This document shows, one piece after another, positions 16,688-24,047 of a stretch of 35,440 bases of DNA. The DNA lies in assembly GCA_937880805.1 (NCBI GenBank), contig CALGRR010000034.1:1-35440 (forward strand), read 5' to 3'. The DNA comes from an uncultured Clostridia bacterium (GTDB lineage: Bacteria > Bacillota > Clostridia > Oscillospirales > Acutalibacteraceae). Every line of letters starts with the position of its first letter. Position 1 is the stretch's first letter. The notes beneath the pieces were generated by a model that worked only from the letters and a program-made list of their open reading frames with translations, was not told where the DNA came from and did no database searches. Position numbers and translations under genes: made by a program.

Positions 16688-16861
16688 ATGAAAGCCACAG
16701 GTATTGTCAGAAGAATTGACGACCTCGGAAGAGTCGTTATCCCCAAGGAAATCCGCCGAACAATGCGTATCCGTGAAGGCGACCCGTTACATATATCATT
16801 GACACCGTGTGAAAAATTCTGTTATGCAATGCTTAAATTCTATAAGCGTTGTAAGGAATAA
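16688..16861 (+). pseudogene. spoVT: spoVT 5' fragment, interrupted by mobile element
   Basis: SpoVT is an AbrB-fold DNA-binding regulator of forespore (sigma-G) genes. The frame encodes MKATGIVRRIDDLGRVVIPK and continues to REGDPL (codons 29-34), the canonical AbrB/SpoVT N-terminal domain. After codon 34 the sequence stops resembling SpoVT and runs 23 more residues (HISLTPCEKF onward) to TAA, encoded by element DNA. The missing part, EIYTDSDGEV onward, is at 34,722 after the same 16-bp core. Joining at the core keeps the reading frame and gives 179 residues, against 178 for B. subtilis SpoVT. AAGGAG precedes the ATG. The 57-residue truncated product may still dimerise through its AbrB strands, but it lacks the second half of the swapped-hairpin fold and the GAF domain. 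Confidence 0.9.
16773..16788 (+). repeat. Left attachment site core (attL)
   Basis: GTGAAGGCGACCCGTT is identical to 34,705-34,720, and bases on either side differ. It sits in spoVT codons 29-34. Two GA dinucleotides are present; recombination at a GA dinucleotide is typical of TnpX-type large serine recombinases. Confidence 0.9.
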
Positions 16862-16885
16862 TAAATTATACGGAGGTCAAAAACT

Positions 16886-17251
16886 ATGACACAGCAAGAA
16901 AAAACAAACATCACTTACCGCAAAGTAGGCGATTACAAAATCCCGAATATCGCATTACCCGCCGAAGCAAGAAAACCTCTTGGCGTATGGGGACTGAAAC
17001 GCAAAGATTATCTTATGAAACATAAACGAGTTCAGTTTAACATTATGCTTATGACAGGAACACTGTGGACTCACCTTGCAGAAGTTGATTAACAAGCATC
17101 AGATATGTTCTCTCGGCTGGTAGAACAAATGAAGGCCAACGAGGACATAACGGAACAACTTAAAGAAGAAAACCAAACGGAGTGGGTTGCTCGTATAAAT
17201 AACATAGAAGTGAGAGCAAGTAAAATTATATATAAAGAATTGATATGTTAA
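16886..17251 (+). pseudogene. tnpV: TnpV-like transposon protein with internal stop
   Basis: The frame reads like TnpV of Tn4451-type elements: YKIPNIALPAEARKPLGVWG, KRKDYLMKHKR, MTGTLWTHLAEVD, then SRLVEQMKANEDITEQLKEE and ENQTEWVARI. Codon 69 (17,090-17,092) is TAA, directly after AEVD where relatives usually have Glu. The frame stays open and family-like for 52 more codons to a TAA at 17,249. One base change explains the truncation. ACGGAGGTC is a good ribosome binding site. In the excised circle it would lie 24 bases after the recombinase stop. TnpV is thought to be a small, excisionase-like DNA-binding protein; that role is not proven here. Confidence 0.8.
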
Positions 17252-17312
17252 AAACATTTTGAATAAATTTTAATAGAATACTTCATATTTGTGATAAATA
17301 AGATATAAAAAC

Positions 17313-17352
17313 AACTGCATTGTAACTAAACAGTTATGATGCAGTTTTTTTA
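17313..17352 (+). terminator. Terminator after tnpV
   Basis: AACTGCAT (17313-17320) pairs with ATGCAGTT (17339-17346). The inner GTAACT/AGTTAT pairs mostly extend it, and a T7 run follows. The 17,252-17,500 interval otherwise holds only this and the next promoter. Confidence 0.85.
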
Positions 17353-17408
17353 TAAAAGTCGAAAAAGGCACATTTTTGTAGAAAAACGCATCGTTTTTGC
17401 GTTTGTTA

Positions 17409-17438
17409 TTGACACCACAATTCTTGAGAAAATAAAGT
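17409..17438 (+). promoter_or_regulatory. Promoter of the NACHT gene
   Basis: TTGACA (17409-17414), an 18-base spacer and TAAAGT (17433-17438). Just upstream, AAAAACG-CAT-CGTTTTT forms a perfect 7-bp hairpin near 17,383-17,399 that could be an operator or a small terminator. Confidence 0.55.
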
Positions 17439-17500
17439 GTTATTAAATGCTAAGTTATATTATAAAAATAACTTGCTGAATTTTAAAAAGGAGAATTATT

Positions 17501-20350
17501 ATGTGGGAAGAAATAATATTTGCGTTAGGTCCTTCTATCTTAGATGCAGTTGGAGGTAAGTTTTTTGAAACAAAAGAAAAGAAACAGGTTCAAAAGAAAT
17601 TAGAATCAATAATCAAAAAACAATTTAAAAGCCTAAAAGGAACCACGCTTGATTGTGAAGAGTTTTATAATATTATCCATTGTGATAAATTCACTGAAAT
17701 TATGCGCAATTATTTTTTTATGATCAATGATGGGCTTGAAAAAACACAATATATGGACAATGTTTTGGATTATATTTGCGATGAATGTCCAAAGATAAAC
17801 AGTGTTGAAGCGAGAACTTTTTTGGATAAAATAGAAGAATTATATATTGATTATTTGCATAAAATAATTGAGAGTTATCCAGAATTTTTTGCGGCATTTC
17901 AGCTTATGTCTCTTTCACATAGAGAAATAATTTCTAAAGTCCGTGATAGCAAAAATGAATTGTTGAGGTATTTAGAAACATTGACAAACAGAACCGTTTC
18001 TTTTGATGATGACAATATAAAAATGTATCATAATACTTGCGAACGAGAATACGGAATTATTAGATTTACAGGTATATCAGGTGCAGAAAGACGTCAGGAA
18101 CAAAATCTAAACGATTTTTATGTTAGAAATTCTTTTTCATATTATGGAAAAGAGATAGATAAACTATATAGGTATGGTTTGGAAGAAATTAGATCAATTG
18201 AACTGGAAAACTTTTTTGACTTTGGCAATAAAATAGTTTTAGTTGGTGGAGCTGGTTTTGGAAAATCTACTACGCTTAATTACCTTTTTTGCAACTACGA
18301 ATCTTTATATGGTGTGACTGCATTGAAATTAAAGATTGATTTAAAAGAGTATGCAAAAGATATAGGTGAGAAAAAAAGAAGTTTACTTTGGTGTATAACA
18401 AATGAATTTTCTAAAAGAATACGACATACATCATTGTCTTTTGAAGATCTTCAGTCTATTGTAGCAAGTAATTTAAACAATGGAAAATGTTTAGTTATTT
18501 TAGATGCTTTAGATGAAATTCCTACGCAAGCGATACGCAACAAAGTTAGAGATGAGATTGCTAATTTCTCCACGATATATTATCTGAATAGATTTGTTAT
18601 TTCTACAAGAGAAGTAGGTTACTTGAGAAATAGATTTAATGAAACTTTTCTGCATATTAGAATCAATCAATTTAACTCTACTCAAATAAAAGACTATAGT
18701 CGAAATTGGTACTTTTCTTATTATGAAGAATTAGATAATTTTGATGAGTTTTGGGAAAAATTTAAAGTGGAAACGGAAAGAGCAAGATGTGAAAATCTTA
18801 TACGCAACCCAATTATATTAATCTTAGCATTGGTAATTTTTGATGTGGAAAAAAATCTCCCAACCAAACGAATAGAATTTTATCAAAAATGTATTGAAAC
18901 TTTTTTGACAGAACGTGAGAATCGGAAAGCTGCTATTGTTTTAAGTGAAAAGGCAAAAAGTATTTTAGCCATGAATTTAACCGTTCCCAAAATAGCACAT
19001 TACAAATTTGAACGAATAAACAGCAATGTAGGATATAAATTTAGCTATGATGAATTGAACAATGCTGTTATGAGCTCTATTGACGTTTCGGATGAGATAA
19101 ATTGGATAATGTCTGTTAAAGAGTATTCAGCATACCTTGTTGAACGAACTGAATTGATAAAGGAAGTAGATGAAGAAACTTTAGATTTTTCTCACAAAAC
19201 TTTTTATGAATACTTTTTAGCTTTTTATTTTTCTAAAGTATTAGAAAATAAAGAGTTAGTACATTTATTAAAGAAGTGGATTGGTGACTCGAATTATGAT
19301 GAATTGGCAAGATTAATTGTAGAAATAGTAATTCAAAATAATGATCCCAAACAACACAATTATGTAATTGAAAGTTTGTTTGAAATGTTGTTTGAGAAAA
19401 ACAAAAAGCATTCTCGTTCTCCTAGCAAAACTGATGTTTTTTCTTTGATATCCGATTTGTATAACCACAATATGTTGCAACCAAAATATCATAACAAGTA
19501 CAACGAGTTCATAATTTTAAATCCTAAATATGTTGAAAGACTGCATCGAAACTTGAGCCATAGAGGCCGTATCATGGCTCAAAGGGTGCAATATGATTCC
19601 AGCGCATTGAGCAACCTTTTTTGGGAAAATGAACGCAACGGAGATCTTATTATGGTTATGGATTCACTGTTATATTTAAATAATGATTTTAGACGACAAG
19701 TTGTTTCTCACGATCCAAAAGGATATATATATCATATAGAAAAACTGTTTTCTTTTATTCGAGATGATAGATTAGATAAAACAAGTCTTGATTTATATAT
19801 TAATGAGCTGAAATATTTTTTAAGCGAAGGAATTGAACTTACTATATCATATCCGCAAATATATATTTCTGTAATTTCTTTAGCTCTATCTGTAAACGAT
19901 AGCAATATTAGTGAGTTATTAAACTATCGCTTTGAACCTAATGATGATTTTTACACATATTCCAACCCAATAATGCTATTTGATTTTATAAACAAAGCAA
20001 GTGTTTCAAATGAGTACTTTGTTTTATTGCTAATATGCTTTATAGATTGTATTCACCAAAATACAAATGCTATTTTTGATTATATTTTTAACAGAGGTAT
20101 TCATATTAACAACAAGAAGTATCACAAAGAAGTGGATTTTTGCGTGAATATTTGGAAATTGTTAAATGATATTGATTCATATGAAATTTTCAGAAATGAA
20201 TTAATAAAGACTAATAGATTTATTTCTAATTATGATGTATTGTATCGCAAGTTATTTAGCAACTATTTATCTAACAGTAAAAATGTCAATGATGAAAAGA
20301 TAAAAGATTTCATTCAAAATTACAACTCAAATAATCAGGATGAGGCTTAA
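17501..20350 (+). CDS. NACHT-type STAND NTPase, candidate anti-phage protein
   Basis: A 949-residue protein. Residues 1-180 are a helical N-terminal region with a first helix GPSILDAVGG and no recognised effector motif. A NACHT domain follows: Walker A GGAGFGKST (249-257), extended Walker B LVILDALDE (331-339), and a sensor-like FVISTREVGY. The FSHKTFYEYFLAFYF motif is typical of the end of the NACHT/winged-helix part. The last 300 residues form a helical sensor-like region without visible repeats. Bacterial NACHT proteins of this size and layout are known phage-defence NLR relatives; this specific role is inferred. The AAAAAGGAG ribosome binding site is strong. The gene is a single unit with its own promoter and terminator. 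Its base composition is far more AT-rich than its neighbours, indicating separate acquisition. Confidence 0.85.
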   Translation: MWEEIIFALGPSILDAVGGKFFETKEKKQVQKKLESIIKKQFKSLKGTTLDCEEFYNIIHCDKFTEIMRNYFFMINDGLEKTQYMDNVLDYICDECPKINSVEARTFLDKIEELYIDYLHKIIESYPEFFAAFQLMSLSHREIISKVRDSKNELLRYLETLTNRTVSFDDDNIKMYHNTCEREYGIIRFTGISGAERRQEQNLNDFYVRNSFSYYGKEIDKLYRYGLEEIRSIELENFFDFGNKIVLVGGAGFGKSTTLNYLFCNYESLYGVTALKLKIDLKEYAKDIGEKKRSLLWCITNEFSKRIRHTSLSFEDLQSIVASNLNNGKCLVILDALDEIPTQAIRNKVRDEIANFSTIYYLNRFVISTREVGYLRNRFNETFLHIRINQFNSTQIKDYSRNWYFSYYEELDNFDEFWEKFKVETERARCENLIRNPIILILALVIFDVEKNLPTKRIEFYQKCIETFLTERENRKAAIVLSEKAKSILAMNLTVPKIAHYKFERINSNVGYKFSYDELNNAVMSSIDVSDEINWIMSVKEYSAYLVERTELIKEVDEETLDFSHKTFYEYFLAFYFSKVLENKELVHLLKKWIGDSNYDELARLIVEIVIQNNDPKQHNYVIESLFEMLFEKNKKHSRSPSKTDVFSLISDLYNHNMLQPKYHNKYNEFIILNPKYVERLHRNLSHRGRIMAQRVQYDSSALSNLFWENERNGDLIMVMDSLLYLNNDFRRQVVSHDPKGYIYHIEKLFSFIRDDRLDKTSLDLYINELKYFLSEGIELTISYPQIYISVISLALSVNDSNISELLNYRFEPNDDFYTYSNPIMLFDFINKASVSNEYFVLLLICFIDCIHQNTNAIFDYIFNRGIHINNKKYHKEVDFCVNIWKLLNDIDSYEIFRNELIKTNRFISNYDVLYRKLFSNYLSNSKNVNDEKIKDFIQNYNSNNQDEA

Positions 20351-20443
20351 TAGTCTTTAGAAACATTTGTTTTTCTGAATCTGTGAATATTCAAAATTAA
20401 GTATATTAAGGTTCAACTAATCGAAAATATTACGCAAGTCTTT

Positions 20444-20487
20444 AAGCCGTGGGTTGTTGTCAAAAGCAACTTCTTTACGGCTTTTTC
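20444..20487 (+). terminator. Terminator after the NACHT gene
   Basis: AAGCCGT (20444-20450) pairs with ACGGCTT (20477-20483). The inner GTTG/CAAC pairs add to the stem, and TTTTT follows. Confidence 0.75.
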
Positions 20488-20534
20488 ATTTTCTTTGTCT
20501 ATTCAGATTTTATCATGTATTGTTTATATTATAA

Positions 20535-21178
20535 TTCTGCACAATTACAGAACTCGATATTTGTCGAAAACAGAGGAAGTCTGAAAAAGTAAAAATTTTT
20601 CCGTAACATTTTGCGATTTTCGTCATTTATATATAGAAGTTCATTTCTGTATTATGAATGAGGAAGGTATTTTTATGGATTCATTAGTATGCAATGCGGC
20701 AGAAAAGGAAGCAACCAAAGCTAAACTGATTGAATTTATGGAGCAAAATGATATTGCATATATTCTGCTCGATTGTTGTGGTTGTGACAGATTTTGTGTT
20801 GATTTCAGCGGTGAAGAAAACGCTTGCAAAAAGTATTGTTGTAACTCCGGAATTATCGTGCAAACAAGCAATAAAGATGTTTGCAGAATTTATCCTCACG
20901 AAATTCTTTACATAGCAATTGAAGACAGAAAATCTGTGCTATATCTGACTGACAGAAAAATTGAAACCAACTATCGACTTGAACATTGGAAGGCTATTCT
21001 TGACCTTAAAACCTTTGCTCAGCCGCACCATAGTTTTATCGTTAATCTCAATTATGTTGATGAGGTTACAAGAGAGTGGGTAAAGGTAAAATACAGAGGC
21101 TTAGAATATCCGGTTTATACATCTTCACGCAAAATTGGTGCCTTCAAAAAAGCATTCTTAAAATTTGGAGAACGATAA
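20535..21178 (+). repeat. Long direct repeat, copy B (LytTR gene and upstream region)
   Basis: Second copy of 14,519-15,162, without indels, inside the mobile element. The alignment begins within the upstream intergenic region at TTCTGCACAATTA. The terminator that follows copy A is not present here. Confidence 0.9.
20675..21178 (+). CDS. LytTR-domain DNA-binding regulator with Cys-rich N-terminus, copy B
   Basis: A 167-residue paralogue of the protein at 14,659, with the same domain plan: a Cys-rich N-terminal region (CCGC ... CC) and a C-terminal LytTR domain from about residue 70. By my count it differs at 12 positions, including Tyr-Phe to Cys-Val near residue 45, which adds a further Cys to the cluster. 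The start is fixed by GAGGAAGG upstream of the ATG at 20,675. The adjacent NUDIX gene begins 75 bases later without an intervening terminator, so the two may be cotranscribed. Since the upstream DNA is shared with copy A, each regulator may act on both promoters. Confidence 0.82.
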   Translation: MDSLVCNAAEKEATKAKLIEFMEQNDIAYILLDCCGCDRFCVDFSGEENACKKYCCNSGIIVQTSNKDVCRIYPHEILYIAIEDRKSVLYLTDRKIETNYRLEHWKAILDLKTFAQPHHSFIVNLNYVDEVTREWVKVKYRGLEYPVYTSSRKIGAFKKAFLKFGER

Positions 21179-21253
21179 TTTCATTGTGATTGAAAAGTTC
21201 ATAAATAAAGAATATAATGATGTTTCCATATAAATTCCGAAAGGAGAAATTGT

Positions 21254-21700
21254 ATGAGTTACATCAGCGAAATGAGAAAATTTGTAGGTCACGCACCAAT
21301 TATGGCAGTTGCAGCAATGGGTATTCTTTATAATGAAGAAAAAGGCTTGCTTCTTGAAAAAAGAACAGATACAGGTGAGTGGTGTACTCCCGGCGGTGCC
21401 ATTGAGCTTGGCGAATCTTTGGAAGATACGCTTAAAAGAGAAATCAAAGAAGAAACGAATCTCGATATTGCAAATCCGAAGTTATTTGATATAAAAGCAA
21501 ACGTTCATATGGTTTATCCCAACAAGGATGAAGTTTACTACACGGACGTTGTTTATGAAATCAACGAATTTTTCGGTGATTTAAAATCAGACAGCGAAAG
21601 TACTGAGTTGAAATTCTTTGATTTAGATAATCTTCCAAAAAACATAATGCCGACCCAAATCGGATATATTGAAAGATTTGTTTCAGAAAAGCGCAGATAA
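21254..21700 (+). CDS. NUDIX hydrolase
   Basis: A 148-residue NUDIX protein. The Nudix box runs from Gly48: GAIELGE, then Arg62-Glu63 and EE at 66-67. It matches GX5EX7REUXEEXGU except that Asn69 replaces the final Gly. The family hydrolyses nucleoside diphosphates linked to another moiety, using Mg2+ bound by the REUXEE glutamates. The N-terminal region (RKFVGHAPIMAVAAMGIL) is like the ADP-ribose pyrophosphatase/MutT-like group. The substrate cannot be deduced. The ribosome binding site is AAAGGAG. It probably forms a unit with LytTR copy B and ends at a strong terminator. Confidence 0.9.
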   Translation: MSYISEMRKFVGHAPIMAVAAMGILYNEEKGLLLEKRTDTGEWCTPGGAIELGESLEDTLKREIKEETNLDIANPKLFDIKANVHMVYPNKDEVYYTDVVYEINEFFGDLKSDSESTELKFFDLDNLPKNIMPTQIGYIERFVSEKRR

Positions 21701-21708
21701 ATATTAGA

Positions 21709-21750
21709 AGCCATATAGGTTGACACAAAATCAACTTATATGGCTTTTTC
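21709..21750 (+). terminator. Terminator after the NUDIX gene
   Basis: AGCCATATA (21709-21717) pairs with TATATGGCT (21737-21745). The inner GTTGA/TCAAC pairs extend the stem to about 14 bp, and TTTTC follows. It faces the convergent DeoR gene. Confidence 0.9.
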
Positions 21751-21761
21751 TATGCGATATT

Positions 21762-22532
21762 TTATTCAGCTATTTTGATTTTAACTCCGAGTTCTTCAAA
21801 CTGCATTAAATCATCTTCAGAAGAATCACAGTCAGTAATAATGTAATTCAGCTTGTTTGCAGGGCAAATGCTGATTACAGAATCAAATCCGATTTTTTCA
21901 ACGGGATATAAACCAAAAACTGTTTTTGAGTTGTTTATGATTGCATTAGTCAACTCAACGCTTCTTGATTTCTGAATGGAAAGACCGAACTTTGCCGAAA
22001 CGCAAGCAGACGTAATAAAGCATTTATCAAAACGAAGTCTGTTGATTACTGACAATGCAAAGCTATCGTAGAAACAACCGTTTGCCTGCATTTCACCGCC
22101 AGCAAGAATAACTGTTATGTTTTCCATTTTACGAAGTTCTTCGGCAATTGCAATTGAATTTGTAACAACAGTACAATTTACTGCGCCGATGTTTTGTGCC
22201 ATAAGATAGCCAACACTTGCGTTGGTGATATAAACAACATCATTTTCTTCAATGGCTTTAACAGCTTCTTTTGCTATCGCAAGATAGTTTTCCTTAACTT
22301 CAACAACACGCTCATCGGGTGAAAGATTTTTAATTACATTTCCGCCAATTTGTCTTGCAGGAATAGCACCGCCGTGAGTTCTTTTCAAAAGTCCCTGTTC
22401 TTCAAGAAGTCTTAAATCTCTTTTTGCCGAGTCATAGCTGATTTGAAATGTTTCCTGAATTTCAGAGTTTGATATTCTGCCTTTTTCTGATAAGATTCTG
22501 AGAATTTCCTGATGTCTTTCTTCAATAAACAT
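21762..22532 (-). CDS. DeoR/GlpR-family transcriptional regulator
   Basis: A 256-residue repressor. The N-terminal helix-turn-helix has the family opening ERHQEILRILSEKGRISNSE and RDLRLLEEQGLLKRTHGGA. The C-terminal DeoR sensor domain includes ITNASVGYLMAQN, VTNSIAIAEEL and ILAGGEM, the sugar-phosphate-isomerase-like fold that usually binds phosphorylated sugars. No sugar-metabolism gene is adjacent, which is unusual for the family. The promoter has a GTTAAC palindrome between its -35 and -10, suggesting autoregulation. Confidence 0.88.
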   Translation of the reverse strand: MFIEERHQEILRILSEKGRISNSEIQETFQISYDSAKRDLRLLEEQGLLKRTHGGAIPARQIGGNVIKNLSPDERVVEVKENYLAIAKEAVKAIEENDVVYITNASVGYLMAQNIGAVNCTVVTNSIAIAEELRKMENITVILAGGEMQANGCFYDSFALSVINRLRFDKCFITSACVSAKFGLSIQKSRSVELTNAIINNSKTVFGLYPVEKIGFDSVISICPANKLNYIITDCDSSEDDLMQFEELGVKIKIAE

Positions 22533-22587
22533 GATTTTTGCCCCTTACATTAACGGTTATTAACAGTATTGCCGTAGCTACAAGTAT

Positions 22588-22616
22588 AAAATAGCACAAA
22601 CGTTAACATTTGTCAA
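22588..22616 (-). promoter_or_regulatory. Promoter and probable operator of the DeoR gene
   Basis: Minus strand: TTGACA (22616-22611), a 17-base spacer and TATTTT (22593-22588). The spacer contains AAACGTTAACATTT (22598-22611), an imperfect palindrome centred on GTTAAC. Related GTTAT/TTAAC sequence lies at 22,556-22,564. Repressor binding here would block RNA polymerase. Confidence 0.65.
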
Positions 22617-22717
22617 GCAAAACCGTGAAAATATTTGAATATTCGTAAACAAGATGGAAACGTTGAAGAAATATCATTTGTTTAAATCGATATCTATTAG
22701 CCAAAAATGAATTTGTG

Positions 22718-22746
22718 TTGATTTTGGATAATTTACGTGTTATAAT
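22718..22746 (+). promoter_or_regulatory. Promoter of the AAA_14/DUF4143 gene
   Basis: TTGATT (22718-22723), a 17-base spacer and TATAAT (22741-22746). The start codon follows 20 bases later, with AGAGGTG between. Confidence 0.75.
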
Positions 22747-22766
22747 ACAGTCAGAGGTGAAAATCT

Positions 22767-23957
22767 ATGAAACTGATTGAAAGAAAACAGTATTTAGATA
22801 AGATGATTAATGTTATCGGCACGCCCGATATTAAGGTTATTACCGGTGTACGCCGTTGCGGCAAGTCAAAGCTGCTTGATGCTTTCAAAGAATATATTGA
22901 AGCAAATATCCCTGATAACAATATAATTCACATCAATTTCAATCTGCCGGAATATGAGCATCTGCTTGAATACCGCCCGTTGTATGACTACATCAATTCG
23001 CAGTATGTCAAAGGCAAGGAAAATTTCGTTTTTATTGATGAAGTTCAGATGTGCAACGATTTTGAAAAAGCCATAAACGGTCTGCATGCAACCGAAAAAT
23101 ACGATATTTATATCACGGGTTCAAATGCATTTCTTCTGAGTTCTGACCTTGCAACTCTTTTCACAGGCAGAACCTTTGAAATCAAGGTTTATCCGTTCTC
23201 ATTCAAAGAGTATTTGCAATATTTTCGCTATACCGACAAATACAACGCATTCGATAAATTTATGCTTGAAGGCGGTATGGCAGGCTCATATCTTTATAAA
23301 GACCAAGAGGCGAAGTATGACTACATTGCCGAGGTTTTTGATACTTTGATTGTCCGTGATATTCGCAAAAAATATAAAATCCGAAACACTCAACTGATGG
23401 ACAGAATAGTTGACTTCCTTATGGATAATATTTCAAATCTGTCCTCTGCAAGAAATATCACAAGCACATTGAGTGTTGCAATGGAAAAGATACACCACAC
23501 AACGGTAGGCTCATATATGCAGTATCTCTGCAATGCATTTGCTTTTTACAAAGTACGCAGATACGACATCAAAGGCAAGAAATATCTTGCATCCAATGAT
23601 AAATATTATCTGAGCGACCACACTTTCCGTTACGCAAAGCTCGGCACAAAGAATATGGATTATGGCAGAATTCTTGAAAACATCGTTGCAATGGAGCTTC
23701 TCCGTAGAGGTTATGAAGTCTATGTAGGTGTTCTTTACAAAAAAGAGATTGATTTCGTAGCTATCAAACGCAACGAGAAAATTTATATTCAGGTTTCAGA
23801 TAATATTAGCGATGAAAAAACTTTCGAAAGAGAAGTTTCGCCACTTCTAAAAATCAATGATGCTTATCCTAAGATGGTTATTGCTCGTACACGACACGAT
23901 GAATATCAGTATGAGGGTATAAAAATTGTCGATATAGCAGATTGGTTGGCTGATTAA
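22767..23957 (+). CDS. AAA_14 / DUF4143 ATPase
   Basis: A 396-residue protein. The N-terminal AAA_14 P-loop domain has Walker A GVRRCGKS (27-34), Walker B FVFIDEVQ (87-94) and ITGSNAFLLSSDL as sensor I. A middle winged-helix-like region follows. The C-terminal DUF4143 domain has a nuclease-fold-like segment KKEIDFVAIKR and IYIQVS near 345-360. These proteins are widespread in gut Firmicutes and Bacteroidetes. Their function is unsettled, with ideas ranging from mobile-element maintenance to defence. A hairpin follows the stop. Confidence 0.88.
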   Translation: MKLIERKQYLDKMINVIGTPDIKVITGVRRCGKSKLLDAFKEYIEANIPDNNIIHINFNLPEYEHLLEYRPLYDYINSQYVKGKENFVFIDEVQMCNDFEKAINGLHATEKYDIYITGSNAFLLSSDLATLFTGRTFEIKVYPFSFKEYLQYFRYTDKYNAFDKFMLEGGMAGSYLYKDQEAKYDYIAEVFDTLIVRDIRKKYKIRNTQLMDRIVDFLMDNISNLSSARNITSTLSVAMEKIHHTTVGSYMQYLCNAFAFYKVRRYDIKGKKYLASNDKYYLSDHTFRYAKLGTKNMDYGRILENIVAMELLRRGYEVYVGVLYKKEIDFVAIKRNEKIYIQVSDNISDEKTFEREVSPLLKINDAYPKMVIARTRHDEYQYEGIKIVDIADWLAD

Positions 23958-24003
23958 TGTCCAAAGTGAAATATAATTTGTTTTTGGATAATAGGCGTAC
24001 AAA

Positions 24004-24032
24004 ATCCCGTTGCTTCGAATGAAACAACGGGA
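24004..24032. terminator. Hairpin between convergent ATPase genes
   Basis: ATCCCGTTG (24004-24012) pairs with CAACGGGAT (24024-24032), loop of 11. AATTTAT follows on plus and TTTTG on minus, so termination in either direction is plausible but not strong. Confidence 0.65.
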
Positions 24033-24047
24033 TAATTTATTGGGTGA

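Noticed and set aside
16688..16861. Stand-alone 57-residue AbrB-like regulator
   Set aside because: Only the first 34 codons resemble AbrB/SpoVT. The rest is element DNA, and the missing half is at 34,722 after an identical core.
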